A DNA stretch of 64,000 nucleotides from Jannaschia marina (GTDB lineage: Bacteria > Pseudomonadota > Alphaproteobacteria > Rhodobacterales > Rhodobacteraceae): positions 124,001-188,000 of the forward strand of contig NZ_JABVAX010000007.1 of the NCBI RefSeq assembly GCF_013404595.1. The letters run 5' to 3'. The translations under genes and the position numbers were made by a program. Of this stretch, positions 17,806 through 26,032 are shown piece after piece. The notes beneath the pieces were generated by a model. That model was not told where the DNA came from and did not search any database. It saw nothing but the letters and a program-made list of their open reading frames with translations. The number at the start of each line of letters is the position of its first letter. The stretch's first letter is position 1.

Positions 17806-18453
17806 ATGGGCCTTTGGGACAAAGCGCGGGGTCTCCTTGGTGGCGACCGGACCGCGCAGGCCTGGCTTCGACAGGTCTCGGGTCGGGCGCTTGTCTGTTC
17901 CGATCACGGCACGCTTTCCTTTCCGGATGGCCGGCTGAGTGCGGGCGACGCGAGCGACGGGCGCGGCAAGCTTCTGCGGGATGGTCCCGCCGGGACCGCC
18001 GAGGCCCGCGTCCTGACGGCGACGGATCGCAGCCATCCAAACGACGCGGGGGCGAACAGTCTTCTGTGGCTCGAAGTGAGCGGCACCCGCCCGGTCGCGA
18101 CCGGGCGCAGGCTCGGCTTCGGCACGGATGTCGCCACGCTCGCGCTGACCGACGGCTACGGGGCGGATGCCTTCCGGGCGTTCAGCGCCCGCCTCCGGGA
18201 GACCGGGCCGGGCGACAGTTTCGACTGGCTCGAGCCGCAGATCACGGCGACGTCCAATTTCGCCAAGTGGACCGGCATCCCCGGGACCGATGCGCGCCTC
18301 TTTCTCTTTACCACCCGCGCCGACGGCGGATACGAGGCCGTCTGGCTGCTGGACAAGGATGGGGGCCTGTCGGGTATCCTCATCGACATCATGGGTCGCA
18401 CGGGCGACCTTAAGTACCTAGATAAGTTGTTGCCCGCCGCGACGCCCGCCTGA
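17806..18453 (+). CDS. Unrecognised 215-residue protein in the XpaC-TelA operon
   Basis: No family recognised. The protein starts MGLWDKARGLLGG, an amphipathic helix that could touch the membrane. It has no signal peptide or transmembrane segment. It is mixed alpha/beta with a region rich in Thr, Gly and Asp (ATDRSHPNDAGANSLLWLEV) and an aromatic motif FDWLEPQITATSNFAKWTG. It begins 9 bp after the DUF2927 stop and ends 13 bp before the SPFH gene, so it is firmly within the operon. Probably a soluble accessory of the XpaC/TelA/SPFH complex; that is inference from position. Confidence 0.75.
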   Translation: MGLWDKARGLLGGDRTAQAWLRQVSGRALVCSDHGTLSFPDGRLSAGDASDGRGKLLRDGPAGTAEARVLTATDRSHPNDAGANSLLWLEVSGTRPVATGRRLGFGTDVATLALTDGYGADAFRAFSARLRETGPGDSFDWLEPQITATSNFAKWTGIPGTDARLFLFTTRADGGYEAVWLLDKDGGLSGILIDIMGRTGDLKYLDKLLPAATPA

Positions 18454-18466
18454 CCCAGGAGCCGAC

Positions 18467-19588
18467 ATGCCCATCATGGATTTCATCAAAGGCCAGTTCA
18501 TCGACGTCATCGAATGGACGGACGATACCCGCGACACGCTGGTCTATCGCTTCGAGCGGCACGGCCACGAGATCAAGTACGGCGCGAAGCTCACGGTGCG
18601 CGAGGGGCAGGCCGCGGTCTTCATCCACGAGGGTCAGCTCGCCGACGTCTTCATGCCCGGTCTCTACATGCTCGAGACCAACAACATGCCGATCATGACG
18701 ACGCTGCAGCACTGGGACCACGGCTTCAAGTCGCCCTTCAAGTCCGAGATCTACTTCGTCTCCACGACGCGGATGACCGACCTGAAATGGGGCACGAAGA
18801 ACCCGATCACGCTGCGCGACCCCGAGTTCGGCCCCGTCCGCCTGCGGGCCTTCGGCACCTACACGATCAAGGTCTCCGATCCCGGCCTCTTCCTGACCGA
18901 GATCGTGGGCACCGACGGCGAGTTCACCCGCGACGAGATCCAGTTCCAGATCCGCAACATGATCGTGCAGGCCGCCTCCCGCGCCCTCGCCGGATCGCGC
19001 ATCCCCGTACTCGACATGGCGGCCAACACCGACGACCTCGGAAAGATCGTGGCAGAGCAGATCTCGGGCACGACCGCCGAATACGGCCTCGTCGTGCCGG
19101 AGCTCTACATCGAGAACATCTCGCTGCCGCCCGCAGTGGAGGAGGCGCTCGACAAGCGCACCTCCATGGGCGTGCTGGGCGATCTGTCGAAGTATCAGCA
19201 ATATGCCACCGCCGAGGCGATGCAGGATGCCGCCACCACGCCGAATTCCGGCATGGGCGCGGGCCTCGGCATGGGGATGGGCATGGGCATGGCCAATTCC
19301 ATGGCCCAGACCGGCCCCTGGGGCGGACAGCCCTACGGTCAGCGCCCCAAGGCCGCCGCCGCGCCGCCCCCGCCGCCCGTCGAACACGTCTGGCACGTCG
19401 CCGAGGGCGGGCAGACCAAGGGGCCCTTCTCCAAGGCGCGCCTCGGGCGCATGGTCACGGACGGCGAGGTCACGCGTGAAACCTATGTCTGGACGCAAGG
19501 CCAGGATGGCTGGATGAAGGCGGAGGACGTCGCCGAACTCGCGCAGCTCTTCACGGTGATGCCGCCCCCGCCTCCGCCGGGCATCTGA
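18467..19588 (+). CDS. SPFH/band-7 (YdjI-like) protein with C-terminal GYF-like domain
   Basis: A 373-residue protein of the virion-core/YdjI branch of SPFH proteins. The N-terminus MDFIKGQFIDVIEWTDDTRD, the ITLRDPEFGPVRLRAFGTY block and the helical part to about residue 250 form the SPFH domain. A glycine/methionine repeat (GMGAGLGMGMGMGMA) follows, then a proline linker. From residue 308 there is a GYF_2/DUF4339-type module, WHVAEGGQTKGPFSKARLGR...VWTQGQDGWMKA, which usually binds proline-rich tails. B. subtilis YdjI, of the same branch, works with PspA and the zinc-ribbon protein YdjG. The final residues are themselves polyproline (PPPPPPGI). Confidence 0.9.
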   Translation: MPIMDFIKGQFIDVIEWTDDTRDTLVYRFERHGHEIKYGAKLTVREGQAAVFIHEGQLADVFMPGLYMLETNNMPIMTTLQHWDHGFKSPFKSEIYFVSTTRMTDLKWGTKNPITLRDPEFGPVRLRAFGTYTIKVSDPGLFLTEIVGTDGEFTRDEIQFQIRNMIVQAASRALAGSRIPVLDMAANTDDLGKIVAEQISGTTAEYGLVVPELYIENISLPPAVEEALDKRTSMGVLGDLSKYQQYATAEAMQDAATTPNSGMGAGLGMGMGMGMANSMAQTGPWGGQPYGQRPKAAAAPPPPPVEHVWHVAEGGQTKGPFSKARLGRMVTDGEVTRETYVWTQGQDGWMKAEDVAELAQLFTVMPPPPPPGI

Positions 19589-19679
19589 GGCGGAGCGACG
19601 CGGCGATGCACGTGCGCCACCCTCTTCCTGCTGCAAGTCCTCCGGGGAGTGCGAGGGGCCGGCCCCTCGCCACCCGACC

Positions 19680-20213
19680 GTGACGATCCCGCGCCGTACC
19701 TGGCTCAAGGCGCTCCACTGGACGATGGTGCCTTTCTTCATCTGGTTCCTCCTCGTCACGCCGCCCGACGTCGCCCGCTGGGGCAGCGTCTGGATCAAGC
19801 TGCATTCGATCTTCGGGCTGATCTTCGTCGCCGGCTGCCTGATCTGGACGATCTCGCTCGTCCGGCAGGGTCTCGCCTCGCGCCCCGGGCCCAAGCTTCG
19901 GGGGTTGGCCCGCCGCATCCACCGACCGCTGCACCTGACGATCATCTGGGGCCTCTTCGGCGTGGCGCTCACGGGGTTCCTTCTGGGTCTGACGGCGAGC
20001 CGTATCCTCTTCGCCGGAACGATCCTGCCCATCGCCCCGCCCATGGGCCTGCCAGAGGCGAACCAGTGGGTCGGCACGCTGCACACCGTCGAGTTCTACA
20101 TCCTTGGCGGGATCGTCGCCTTTCACGCCGCCTATCATGTCTGGCGCCATTACCATCTGCGGGACAACGCCCTCCGCATCATGGCTCCGAAATTCCTCCA
20201 GAGGTTTTTGTGA
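19680..20213 (+). CDS. Cytochrome b561-like membrane protein
   Basis: A 177-residue protein with four to five hydrophobic spans and histidines placed as in cytochrome b561/prokaryotic diheme b proteins: LKALHWTMVPFF, WIKLHSIFGLIF, HRPLHLTIIWG and LHTVEFYILGG...AFHAAYHVWRHYH. It would carry electrons across or within the membrane. The start is taken as GTG at 19680. It is not preceded by a clear SD and there is a 91-bp gap after the SPFH gene, so the exact start is uncertain. Its TGA overlaps the next gene's GTG by four bases (GTGA). Confidence 0.75.
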   Translation: MTIPRRTWLKALHWTMVPFFIWFLLVTPPDVARWGSVWIKLHSIFGLIFVAGCLIWTISLVRQGLASRPGPKLRGLARRIHRPLHLTIIWGLFGVALTGFLLGLTASRILFAGTILPIAPPMGLPEANQWVGTLHTVEFYILGGIVAFHAAYHVWRHYHLRDNALRIMAPKFLQRFL

Positions 20214-21331
20214 AAGTTCCCTCCGTCCCCCTGCCCGAGCCGGATCGCCCGCCCGAAGTCCCGAAGACCGAGGAACACCGATTCCCCTGCGATGCCTGCG
20301 GCGGCGATATGCGCTTCGACCCCGGCCGCGACGCGATGACCTGCGATCACTGCGGCAACGTCACGGCACTCGGCGCGGGCGACGGCGGGACGATTCGGGA
20401 AATCGCGATCGAGAAGGGCCTCGACGCGGGCGGCGCGCTCGAGGAGGAGACGAAGGTTCTCGACTGCCCCAACTGCGGCGCGCAGGTGGAGTTCGACCCG
20501 GCGATCCACGCCGCCGAATGCCCCTTCTGCGCCACGCCCGTCGTCACCGGCACGGGCACGAACCGCCACATCAAGCCCGCCGCCGTCGTGCCCTTCGACC
20601 TGCAGGAGGCGGCCGCCCACAAGGCGATGGACGACTGGCTGGGCAACCTCTGGTTCGCACCCTCGGGCCTGCAGAAATACGCGCGCAAGGGCCAGAAGAT
20701 GGCGGGCATCTACGTGCCCTTCTGGACCTTCGACGCCGACACCGAGAGCAGCTACTCTGGCCAGCGCGGCGACATCTACTACGAGACGCAGACCGTCATG
20801 CGCGATGGCAAGCGGACGCGCGTGCAGGTGGCGAAGGTGCGCTGGACGCCGCGCTCAGGGCGGGTCCGGCGGTTTTTCGACGACGTGGTCGTGCTGGCCT
20901 CCACATCGCTGCCGAAGTCGCACACAGACGCGCTGGAGCCTTGGGATCTCTCGGCCCTCGCCCCCTACGCGCCGCAATATCTTGCCGGTTTCCGCGCCGA
21001 GGCCTACCGCGTCGACCTGGAGGCCGGCCTCACCGAGGCGCGGGCGCGGATGGATGCCGTCATCGCCCGGGACGTGCGCATGGACATCGGCGGCGATCAG
21101 CAGCGGATCACGCGGATCGACACGCGCCTGTCGGACGTCACCTTCAAGCATGTGCTGCTCCCGGTCTGGGTCGCCGCCTACAAGTACCGGGGCGAAAGCT
21201 ACCGCTTCGTCGTCAACGGCCAGACCGGTCGGGTGCAGGGCGAACGTCCCTACTCCAAGATAAAGATCGCGCTCGCCCTGCTCGCCCTCCTGATCGTCGT
21301 CGGGATCGCGGCCGCGCTCTACGGCGGATGA
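20210..21331 (+). CDS. Double TFIIB-type zinc-ribbon membrane protein (YdjG-like)
   Basis: A 373-residue protein with two zinc ribbons: Cys27/Cys30 with Cys45/Cys48 and Cys86/Cys89 with Cys104/Cys107. A roughly 220-residue domain follows (LQKYARKGQKMAGIYVPFW, FFDDVVVLASTSLP, VTFKHVLLPVWVAAYKYRG) and ends in a C-terminal transmembrane segment near residue 352. B. subtilis YdjG is a zinc-ribbon membrane protein of similar plan encoded with an SPFH partner; this one is two genes from such a partner. The start is the GTG at 20210 overlapping the previous TGA, since a further upstream frame crosses the cytochrome gene. Last gene of the operon. Confidence 0.84.
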   Translation: MKVPSVPLPEPDRPPEVPKTEEHRFPCDACGGDMRFDPGRDAMTCDHCGNVTALGAGDGGTIREIAIEKGLDAGGALEEETKVLDCPNCGAQVEFDPAIHAAECPFCATPVVTGTGTNRHIKPAAVVPFDLQEAAAHKAMDDWLGNLWFAPSGLQKYARKGQKMAGIYVPFWTFDADTESSYSGQRGDIYYETQTVMRDGKRTRVQVAKVRWTPRSGRVRRFFDDVVVLASTSLPKSHTDALEPWDLSALAPYAPQYLAGFRAEAYRVDLEAGLTEARARMDAVIARDVRMDIGGDQQRITRIDTRLSDVTFKHVLLPVWVAAYKYRGESYRFVVNGQTGRVQGERPYSKIKIALALLALLIVVGIAAALYGG

Positions 21332-21416
21332 GCGGCACAGAATTTTACGCGCGAAAGGTTTTGCTTGGCGTGCCCGACGGCCCGCGCTACCACGCGGCAA
21401 CCATGGGAGAGACGCG

Positions 21417-22301
21417 ATGATCCTCTGCGCCGGCGAGGCCCTGATCGACATGCTGCCGCGCGAGACGGCCGATGGACCGGGCTTCTACCCCGCGACCGGC
21501 GGGGCGGTGTTCAACACGGCGATCGCGCTCGGGCGGCTCGGGGCGCCGGTGGCCTTCCACAGCGGCCTCTCCTCCGATCTCTTCGGTCAGCAGCTGACCG
21601 CCGCGCTCTCCGCGGCGGATGTCGTCGACCGCACGGCCGTGAGCGACCGGCCGACGACACTCGCCTTCGTCACCCTGACCGACGGTCACGCCGAATACGC
21701 CTTCTACGACGAGGGCACGGCCGGCCGGATGCTCACCGACGGCGACGCACCGGACATGACCGGGGTCGAGGCGCTCTTCCTCGGTGGCATCAGCCTTGCG
21801 GTCGAACCCTGTGCCGCCGCCTACGAGGCGCTGGCCCTCGCCCATGCCGGCCTGCCGATCATGCTCGATCCGAACATCCGGCCGGGCTTCATCCGCGATG
21901 AAACCCGTTTCCGTGCCCGCCTCGCCCGTCTCTTCGCGGTGGCCGATATCGTGAAGCTGTCGGACGAGGACCTCGCGTGGCTCGGCCAGACCGAGGCCGA
22001 GGTGCTCGCTGCCGGGCCGCGTGTGATCTGCCTGACGGAAGGCGCGCGGGGCGTGCGGGCACTCACCGCGGCGGGCGAGGTGCGGGTGCCGGCGCGATCG
22101 GTCGAGGTGGTCGATACGGTCGGCGCAGGCGACACGTTCAACGCGGGGCTGCTGGCCGGGCTGCAAGGGGCGGGAGCGCTGCGCGCGGGCACGGCCCCGA
22201 CGGAAGGCGACCTGCGCGATGCGCTCGCACTCGGCGTCGCCGCGGCCGCGATCACCGTGAGCCGCGCCGGGGCGAACCCGCCCTGGGCGCACGAATTGTG
22301 A
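21417..22301 (+). CDS. PfkB-family carbohydrate kinase (fructokinase-like)
   Basis: A 294-residue ribokinase-fold sugar kinase. The N-terminal sugar-binding motif is [15 protein letters not shown] with [17 protein letters not shown]. The PfkB C-terminal signature is [17 protein letters not shown], with the catalytic Asp in GAGDTF. Closest overall to fructokinases, but the acceptor is not determinable from sequence. It starts 85 bp after the zinc-ribbon gene and is followed 10 bp later by dtd, so kinase and dtd are probably cotranscribed. It has no evident link to the surrounding envelope genes and separates their two operons. Confidence 0.9.
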   Translation: MILCAGEALIDMLPRETADGPGFYPATGGAVFNTAIALGRLGAPVAFHSGLSSDLFGQQLTAALSAADVVDRTAVSDRPTTLAFVTLTDGHAEYAFYDEGTAGRMLTDGDAPDMTGVEALFLGGISLAVEPCAAAYEALALAHAGLPIMLDPNIRPGFIRDETRFRARLARLFAVADIVKLSDEDLAWLGQTEAEVLAAGPRVICLTEGARGVRALTAAGEVRVPARSVEVVDTVGAGDTFNAGLLAGLQGAGALRAGTAPTEGDLRDALALGVAAAAITVSRAGANPPWAHEL

Positions 22302-22311
22302 GCTCGCCGCG

Positions 22312-22749
22312 ATGAAGGCCGTCGTCCAGCGTGTCTCCGAAGCCCGGGTCGAGGTCGCGGGCGAAGTCGTCGGACGTTGCGGTCCGGGCCTCCTCGTTCT
22401 CGTCTGCGCCATGCGCGGCGACGGCGAGGCGAATGCGGAGGCCCTGGCCACCCGCATCGCGAAGCTGCGTATCTTCCGCGACGACGCGGGGCGCATGAAC
22501 CGCTCGGTCCACGACACCGGCGGCGAGGCCCTCGTCGTCAGCCAGTTCACGCTCGCGGCCGACACAACCTCCGGCAACCGCCCCGGTTTCTCCGCCGCCG
22601 CCGGCCCCGATGACGGCGAACGTCTCTACCTGCATTTCGTGGAGGCCCTGCGCGCCGCCGGGGTCCCGGTCGAGACCGGGCGGTTCGGCGCGGATATGGC
22701 GGTGCATCTGGTGAACGACGGTCCCGTGACGATCCCGATGGAGCGGTGA
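22312..22749 (+). CDS. dtd: D-aminoacyl-tRNA deacylase
   Basis: Removes D-amino acids (and Gly from tRNA-Ala) mischarged on tRNA. The 145-residue length is standard. Signatures are [15 protein letters not shown], the catalytic-site motif [19 protein letters not shown] and the cross-subunit Gly-Pro motif [10 protein letters not shown]. It follows the kinase gene by 10 bp and is terminated by a strong bidirectional hairpin directly after its stop. Confidence 0.95.
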   Translation: MKAVVQRVSEARVEVAGEVVGRCGPGLLVLVCAMRGDGEANAEALATRIAKLRIFRDDAGRMNRSVHDTGGEALVVSQFTLAADTTSGNRPGFSAAAGPDDGERLYLHFVEALRAAGVPVETGRFGADMAVHLVNDGPVTIPMER

Positions 22750-22775
22750 GAAGACTTTTCGCGGGAAAAGTCTTC
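22750..22775. terminator. Bidirectional terminator-like hairpin between dtd and the spermidine-synthase-like gene
   Basis: Perfect 11-bp arms, GAAGACTTTTC (22750-22760) and GAAAAGTCTTC (22765-22775), around GCGG, filling the 30-bp gap between two convergent stops. The A/T-rich inner part gives a U-rich run on either strand, though no classical T-tail follows. Confidence 0.6.
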
Positions 22776-22779
22776 GCGC

Positions 22780-24309
22780 CTAGCGGAACCAGGCGGTCCA
22801 GCCGGCCTCGTAGGCGCGGGGCAGCGGGTGGGTCGAGAGCGTGTTCGGCGGCACATCGCGCGGCCCCGTCCCCGCGTCGAAGACCTGCGCCGCAGCGTAG
22901 GACCCGGGTGTGAGCACCTCGAGCCCTTCCGGCAGAGGTGCCGCGCGCGAGACCATACCCTCCGGTCGCCCCGTCACGAAGCCCCAGAGGCCGAAGCTCG
23001 GCACGTAGGAATGGTAAGCGGTGAACAACCATTCCTGTCCGACGGTCTCGGCCACGATCCAGAAGGCTTCGGTCGCGAACATCGGCGAGCCGGCCTGGGT
23101 CACCATCACGCCCTGCGCCGACAGGCGACGCTTCAGAAGCCGCATGAACTCCACGCTGTAGAGTTTTGAAAGCGAGAGGTTTTTGGGGTCGGGCAGATCG
23201 AGGATGGCAACGTCGTAGGCATCCGTCCCGTCCCGCACCCAGGCGAAGGCATCCGCGTTCACCACCTCCACCCGCGCATCGCGCAGGGAACCATCGTTGA
23301 GCGCGGCGAGGTCGTCGCGGTCACGGAAGAGCGCCGTGACCGCCGGGTCCAGATCGACGAGCGTCACCGCCTCCACGTCGTCCCAGCGCAGCACCTCGCG
23401 CACGGCCATGCCGTCGCCCCCGCCGAGAACGAGCACGCGCGCGCGGCGCGGGGCCTGGGCCATGGCGGGATGGACGAGGAACTCGTGGTAGCGCGCCTCG
23501 TCCACGGTATCGAACTGGATCGCCCCGTCGAGGTAGAGGCGCGTGCGATCGCGAAAGCGGGTGACCGTGATCTGCTGATAGGTCGAGCGCGTGTCGAGGA
23601 CGATCTCGTCATCGTAGAGCGCCGCGTTCATCGCTCCCGCGATGGGGCTCGACCAGAGGAGGGCACCGCCAACGAGGGCCGTGGCGAGGCCCCAGGCGGC
23701 CATCGTGCCGTACCCGAGCTGCGCGCGAAAGAGCCAGAGCGTACCCCCGGCGACGGCAAGGTTCAGAAGCCCGAAGGCGAGGCCCGCGGCGATGAGCCCC
23801 AGGTGCGGCACGATCAGCACCGGGAAGGCCAGCGCGGCGAGGAGCGAGCCAAGGTAGTCGAAGGAGAGCACGTTCTCGAACCGGAAGCGGCCCGCGCCGA
23901 TGCCGGCGAGGATGCGCGCGAGAAGCGGGATCTCCATGCCCGACAGCGCGCCGATGACGAAAAGCGAGCCGTAGAGCGGCAGCGCCACGGCTTCGGTCAG
24001 GGCATAGGCGGCGAAGGTCAGGAGCGCGGCGAACCCGCCGATGAGGCCGAGGCCGATCTGCGCGCGCACGAAGCCCGTGACCGCATCCGAGACGTAGCGC
24101 GACAGGAATGCGCCCACGCCCATGGCCGAAAGGAAGATGCCGATCACGAAACTGAACTGCCGGACGGTATCGCCCAGGAGGTAGGACGAGACGGTCGCCG
24201 CGATCAGCTCGTAGATGAGGCCGGCCACGGCGACTACGAGGGTCGTCACCAGGAGCCAGACCTGCGTCGCGCGGGGGGCACCGCTCCGCCCCGCCGGGCG
24301 CGCGCTCAC
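22780..24309 (-). CDS. Membrane spermidine-synthase-like protein (TM domain plus aminopropyltransferase fold)
   Basis: A 509-residue fusion. The first roughly 215 residues are a multi-span membrane domain (WLLVTTLVVAVAGLIYEL, IGIFLSAMGVGAFLSR and others). The C-terminal half is spermidine-synthase-like: YQQITVTRF, LYLDGAIQFDTVDEARYHE, the SAM-site motif VLVLGGGDGMAVREVLRW, and an acidic active-site-like segment AILDLPDPKNLSLSKLYS. The GTG start at 24309 overlaps the DUF350 stop (GTGA); the open frame further upstream lies inside the DUF350 gene. Membrane SpeE-like proteins encoded with DUF350 and DUF4178 are a recurring envelope-associated set. Whether it really makes polyamine is unknown. 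Confidence 0.86.
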   Translation of the reverse strand: MSARPAGRSGAPRATQVWLLVTTLVVAVAGLIYELIAATVSSYLLGDTVRQFSFVIGIFLSAMGVGAFLSRYVSDAVTGFVRAQIGLGLIGGFAALLTFAAYALTEAVALPLYGSLFVIGALSGMEIPLLARILAGIGAGRFRFENVLSFDYLGSLLAALAFPVLIVPHLGLIAAGLAFGLLNLAVAGGTLWLFRAQLGYGTMAAWGLATALVGGALLWSSPIAGAMNAALYDDEIVLDTRSTYQQITVTRFRDRTRLYLDGAIQFDTVDEARYHEFLVHPAMAQAPRRARVLVLGGGDGMAVREVLRWDDVEAVTLVDLDPAVTALFRDRDDLAALNDGSLRDARVEVVNADAFAWVRDGTDAYDVAILDLPDPKNLSLSKLYSVEFMRLLKRRLSAQGVMVTQAGSPMFATEAFWIVAETVGQEWLFTAYHSYVPSFGLWGFVTGRPEGMVSRAAPLPEGLEVLTPGSYAAAQVFDAGTGPRDVPPNTLSTHPLPRAYEAGWTAWFR

Positions 24310-24533
24310 GAGGTCTGGAGAATGGCCGCGATGATGATCGCCAGCGCGAGGAAGAGCGCCCCCATCACGATCGCGACGGCGGTGTTCTGATCCTCCTCGA
24401 GCTCCTTGCGCAGCGAGAAGGGCGTGAAGAGCTCGATGAGCCACCAGCAGGCCAGAAGAAGCGCGAGGCCGAAGAAGGTGTAGAAGATCGTCGAGACGAT
24501 CTCGGAGAAGAGGATGCCGTCGAAGGCGGTCAT
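24306..24533 (-). CDS. DUF350 (YjfL-like) membrane protein
   Basis: A 75-residue protein with two transmembrane segments: IVSTIFYTFFGLALLLACWW and VAIVMGALFLALAIIIAAI, joined by a charged loop (RKELEEDQNTA) typical of DUF350. E. coli YjfL is a family member encoded in a PspA-like gene set. Here it lies between a 62-residue membrane protein and the SpeE-like gene, overlapping the latter by four bases. Confidence 0.85.
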   Translation of the reverse strand: MTAFDGILFSEIVSTIFYTFFGLALLLACWWLIELFTPFSLRKELEEDQNTAVAIVMGALFLALAIIIAAILQTS

Positions 24534-24567
24534 GGGTGTCTCCCGTGTTGTGCCCGGCGGGCGGTGT

Positions 24568-24756
24568 TCATTTGACGCGCAGGCGTCCGGTGTTGCCGAC
24601 GCCGACGGAGCTGCGACGGACGGAGGTGCCGCGCGCCACGGCGGCGGCCCCGACGTCGCGGCTGACGGCGACGCCGACGCTGGCGAAGCTGGCCCAGCCC
24701 GCGCCGAACAGGAGCGCGAGCGAAGCAGCCATTATGAAGATGCGTCCAAGTCCCAT
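24568..24756 (-). CDS. 62-residue small membrane/secreted protein
   Basis: Short protein: MGLGRIF, one hydrophobic helix (IMAASLALLFGAGWASFASV), then a basic Arg/Gly/Val-rich tail (RGTSVRRSSVGVGNTGRLRVK). It begins 4 bp after the DUF4178 stop and precedes DUF350 by 34 bp, so it is in the operon. No family recognised. It parallels the 31-residue peptide that opens the facing operon. The tail would be outside the membrane if the N-helix is an uncleaved anchor. Confidence 0.65.
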   Translation of the reverse strand: MGLGRIFIMAASLALLFGAGWASFASVGVAVSRDVGAAAVARGTSVRRSSVGVGNTGRLRVK

Positions 24757-24760
24757 CGCG

Positions 24761-26032
24761 TCAGTCCTCCGAATGCCAGTCAGAGCCCTTCCACCGCCCG
24801 GCGCGGCGGGACAGGCCGAAGAAGGGAATGGCGATGGCGACCACCGCGAAGAGCAAGGCGACCGCCCAGAGCCAGAAGGAGTTGCGCCGCCCCTCTTCGA
24901 AGGTGATGCGCAAATTCGCCGGGTGGGTCGCGCTTTCGTCGCGGGTCACGGCGACGGTGTAGTCACCGGTCGCTTCCGGCACGAAGTTGAGACTCTGCCG
25001 GCGGCTGCCCTCGGACCAGGCATCGTCGCCGGAGCCGCCCGAGTAGTAGCTGATCTCGCGATAGGTGTCGGCCAGTACCTTTCCGTCGGGGCCGGTCATC
25101 TTCACCTCGTAGCCGGCGAAGGCATTGTTGAGGCTCTGCCGCAGCACCAGACTGGCCGGCTTCGACGTGTCCGTGACGGTGAAGCCCAGCTCAGAGGGGA
25201 TCTCGGTCGGTGCGCCCGAATAGAGACGCGTCGGCCCCGGCTGGATCGCGAGGACCACGAAGGCCAGGATCACGGAGACGACAGAAAGGCCGGCGAACCA
25301 GGCGATCATGAACGGGCCAAACGTGGGCCGTATGTCCTGCAACGGATGCTGCCCGTGGGGACGCGGTGCGCGGTCGACGCCGAAGGCCGCGGGTGCCTCG
25401 GGCCAGAGATGGCTGCGCTCGATCTCGCGCTCGTCACCGCCCTCGGGCATCAGGAAGTGCAGCATCCCGTCCTTCGGGTCGTCGGACATGACGCTGACCG
25501 TGGTGCCGCGCCGTCCGCGGCTCGGACGAAAGTTGAACTCGCCCTCGACGTAGTTCGTCTCCCAGTTGGTCGTGGAGTAGTAGCGGTAGCTCGTGCCCTT
25601 CCACGCGACGCGCGGGGGACTGCTGGCGCGCCTGACCTCGGTGGGCGTGAGGAACTCGCCCATCGGCCCGTCGCGCAGCTTGCGGGTGAGAACGCAGAAG
25701 CCGTCTTCCACCGTCAGCCAGGCATAGCCGTGGGTGGGCGAGAACAGCTGATGGTCGACCCAGTCCCAGTAGCGGCCCTTGTATTCCTCCTGCATGCCGA
25801 GCGTGCCGATGATGGTATAGGTCGCGCCGTCGATCTCGGCGCTCATGCCGAGGCGGAAGGGAGACGACGGCCGCTCCATCCCGTCCCAGACCTCCAGCAC
25901 GCGATAGGCGTCGTTCGCGTCGAGCGCGGCTCCGCAATAGCCGCAGACCTGCGTGGTCACGCGCCCGCCGCCGAGCACCTCGAGCCCCGCGCCGCAGTTG
26001 GTGCAGTTGATGGACCGGGTCGCGTCGCTCAT
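24761..26032 (-). CDS. DUF4178 protein with zinc ribbon and two membrane segments
   Basis: A 423-residue protein. The N-terminal zinc ribbon has CTNC and CGYC pairs. A DUF4178 domain follows: FRLGMSAEIDGATYTIIGTL, GRYWDWVDHQLFSPTHGYAWL, WKGTSYRYYST. There is one membrane helix near residue 230 (WFAGLSVVSVILAFVVLAI), an extracytoplasmic beta region with FVPEATGDYTVAV, and a final membrane helix (FWLWAVALLFAVVAIAIPFF). The start at 26032 (ATG) overlaps the upstream stop by four bases; the longer frame lies in the preceding gene. It probably senses or scaffolds at the inner membrane. Confidence 0.82.
   Translation of the reverse strand: MSDATRSINCTNCGAGLEVLGGGRVTTQVCGYCGAALDANDAYRVLEVWDGMERPSSPFRLGMSAEIDGATYTIIGTLGMQEEYKGRYWDWVDHQLFSPTHGYAWLTVEDGFCVLTRKLRDGPMGEFLTPTEVRRASSPPRVAWKGTSYRYYSTTNWETNYVEGEFNFRPSRGRRGTTVSVMSDDPKDGMLHFLMPEGGDEREIERSHLWPEAPAAFGVDRAPRPHGQHPLQDIRPTFGPFMIAWFAGLSVVSVILAFVVLAIQPGPTRLYSGAPTEIPSELGFTVTDTSKPASLVLRQSLNNAFAGYEVKMTGPDGKVLADTYREISYYSGGSGDDAWSEGSRRQSLNFVPEATGDYTVAVTRDESATHPANLRITFEEGRRNSFWLWAVALLFAVVAIAIPFFGLSRRAGRWKGSDWHSED

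Noticed and set aside
24309..24444. N-terminal extension of the SpeE-like gene
   Set aside because: It would be read from inside the DUF350 gene in another frame, and its product is Arg/His-rich; the GTG overlapping the DUF350 stop is the better start.
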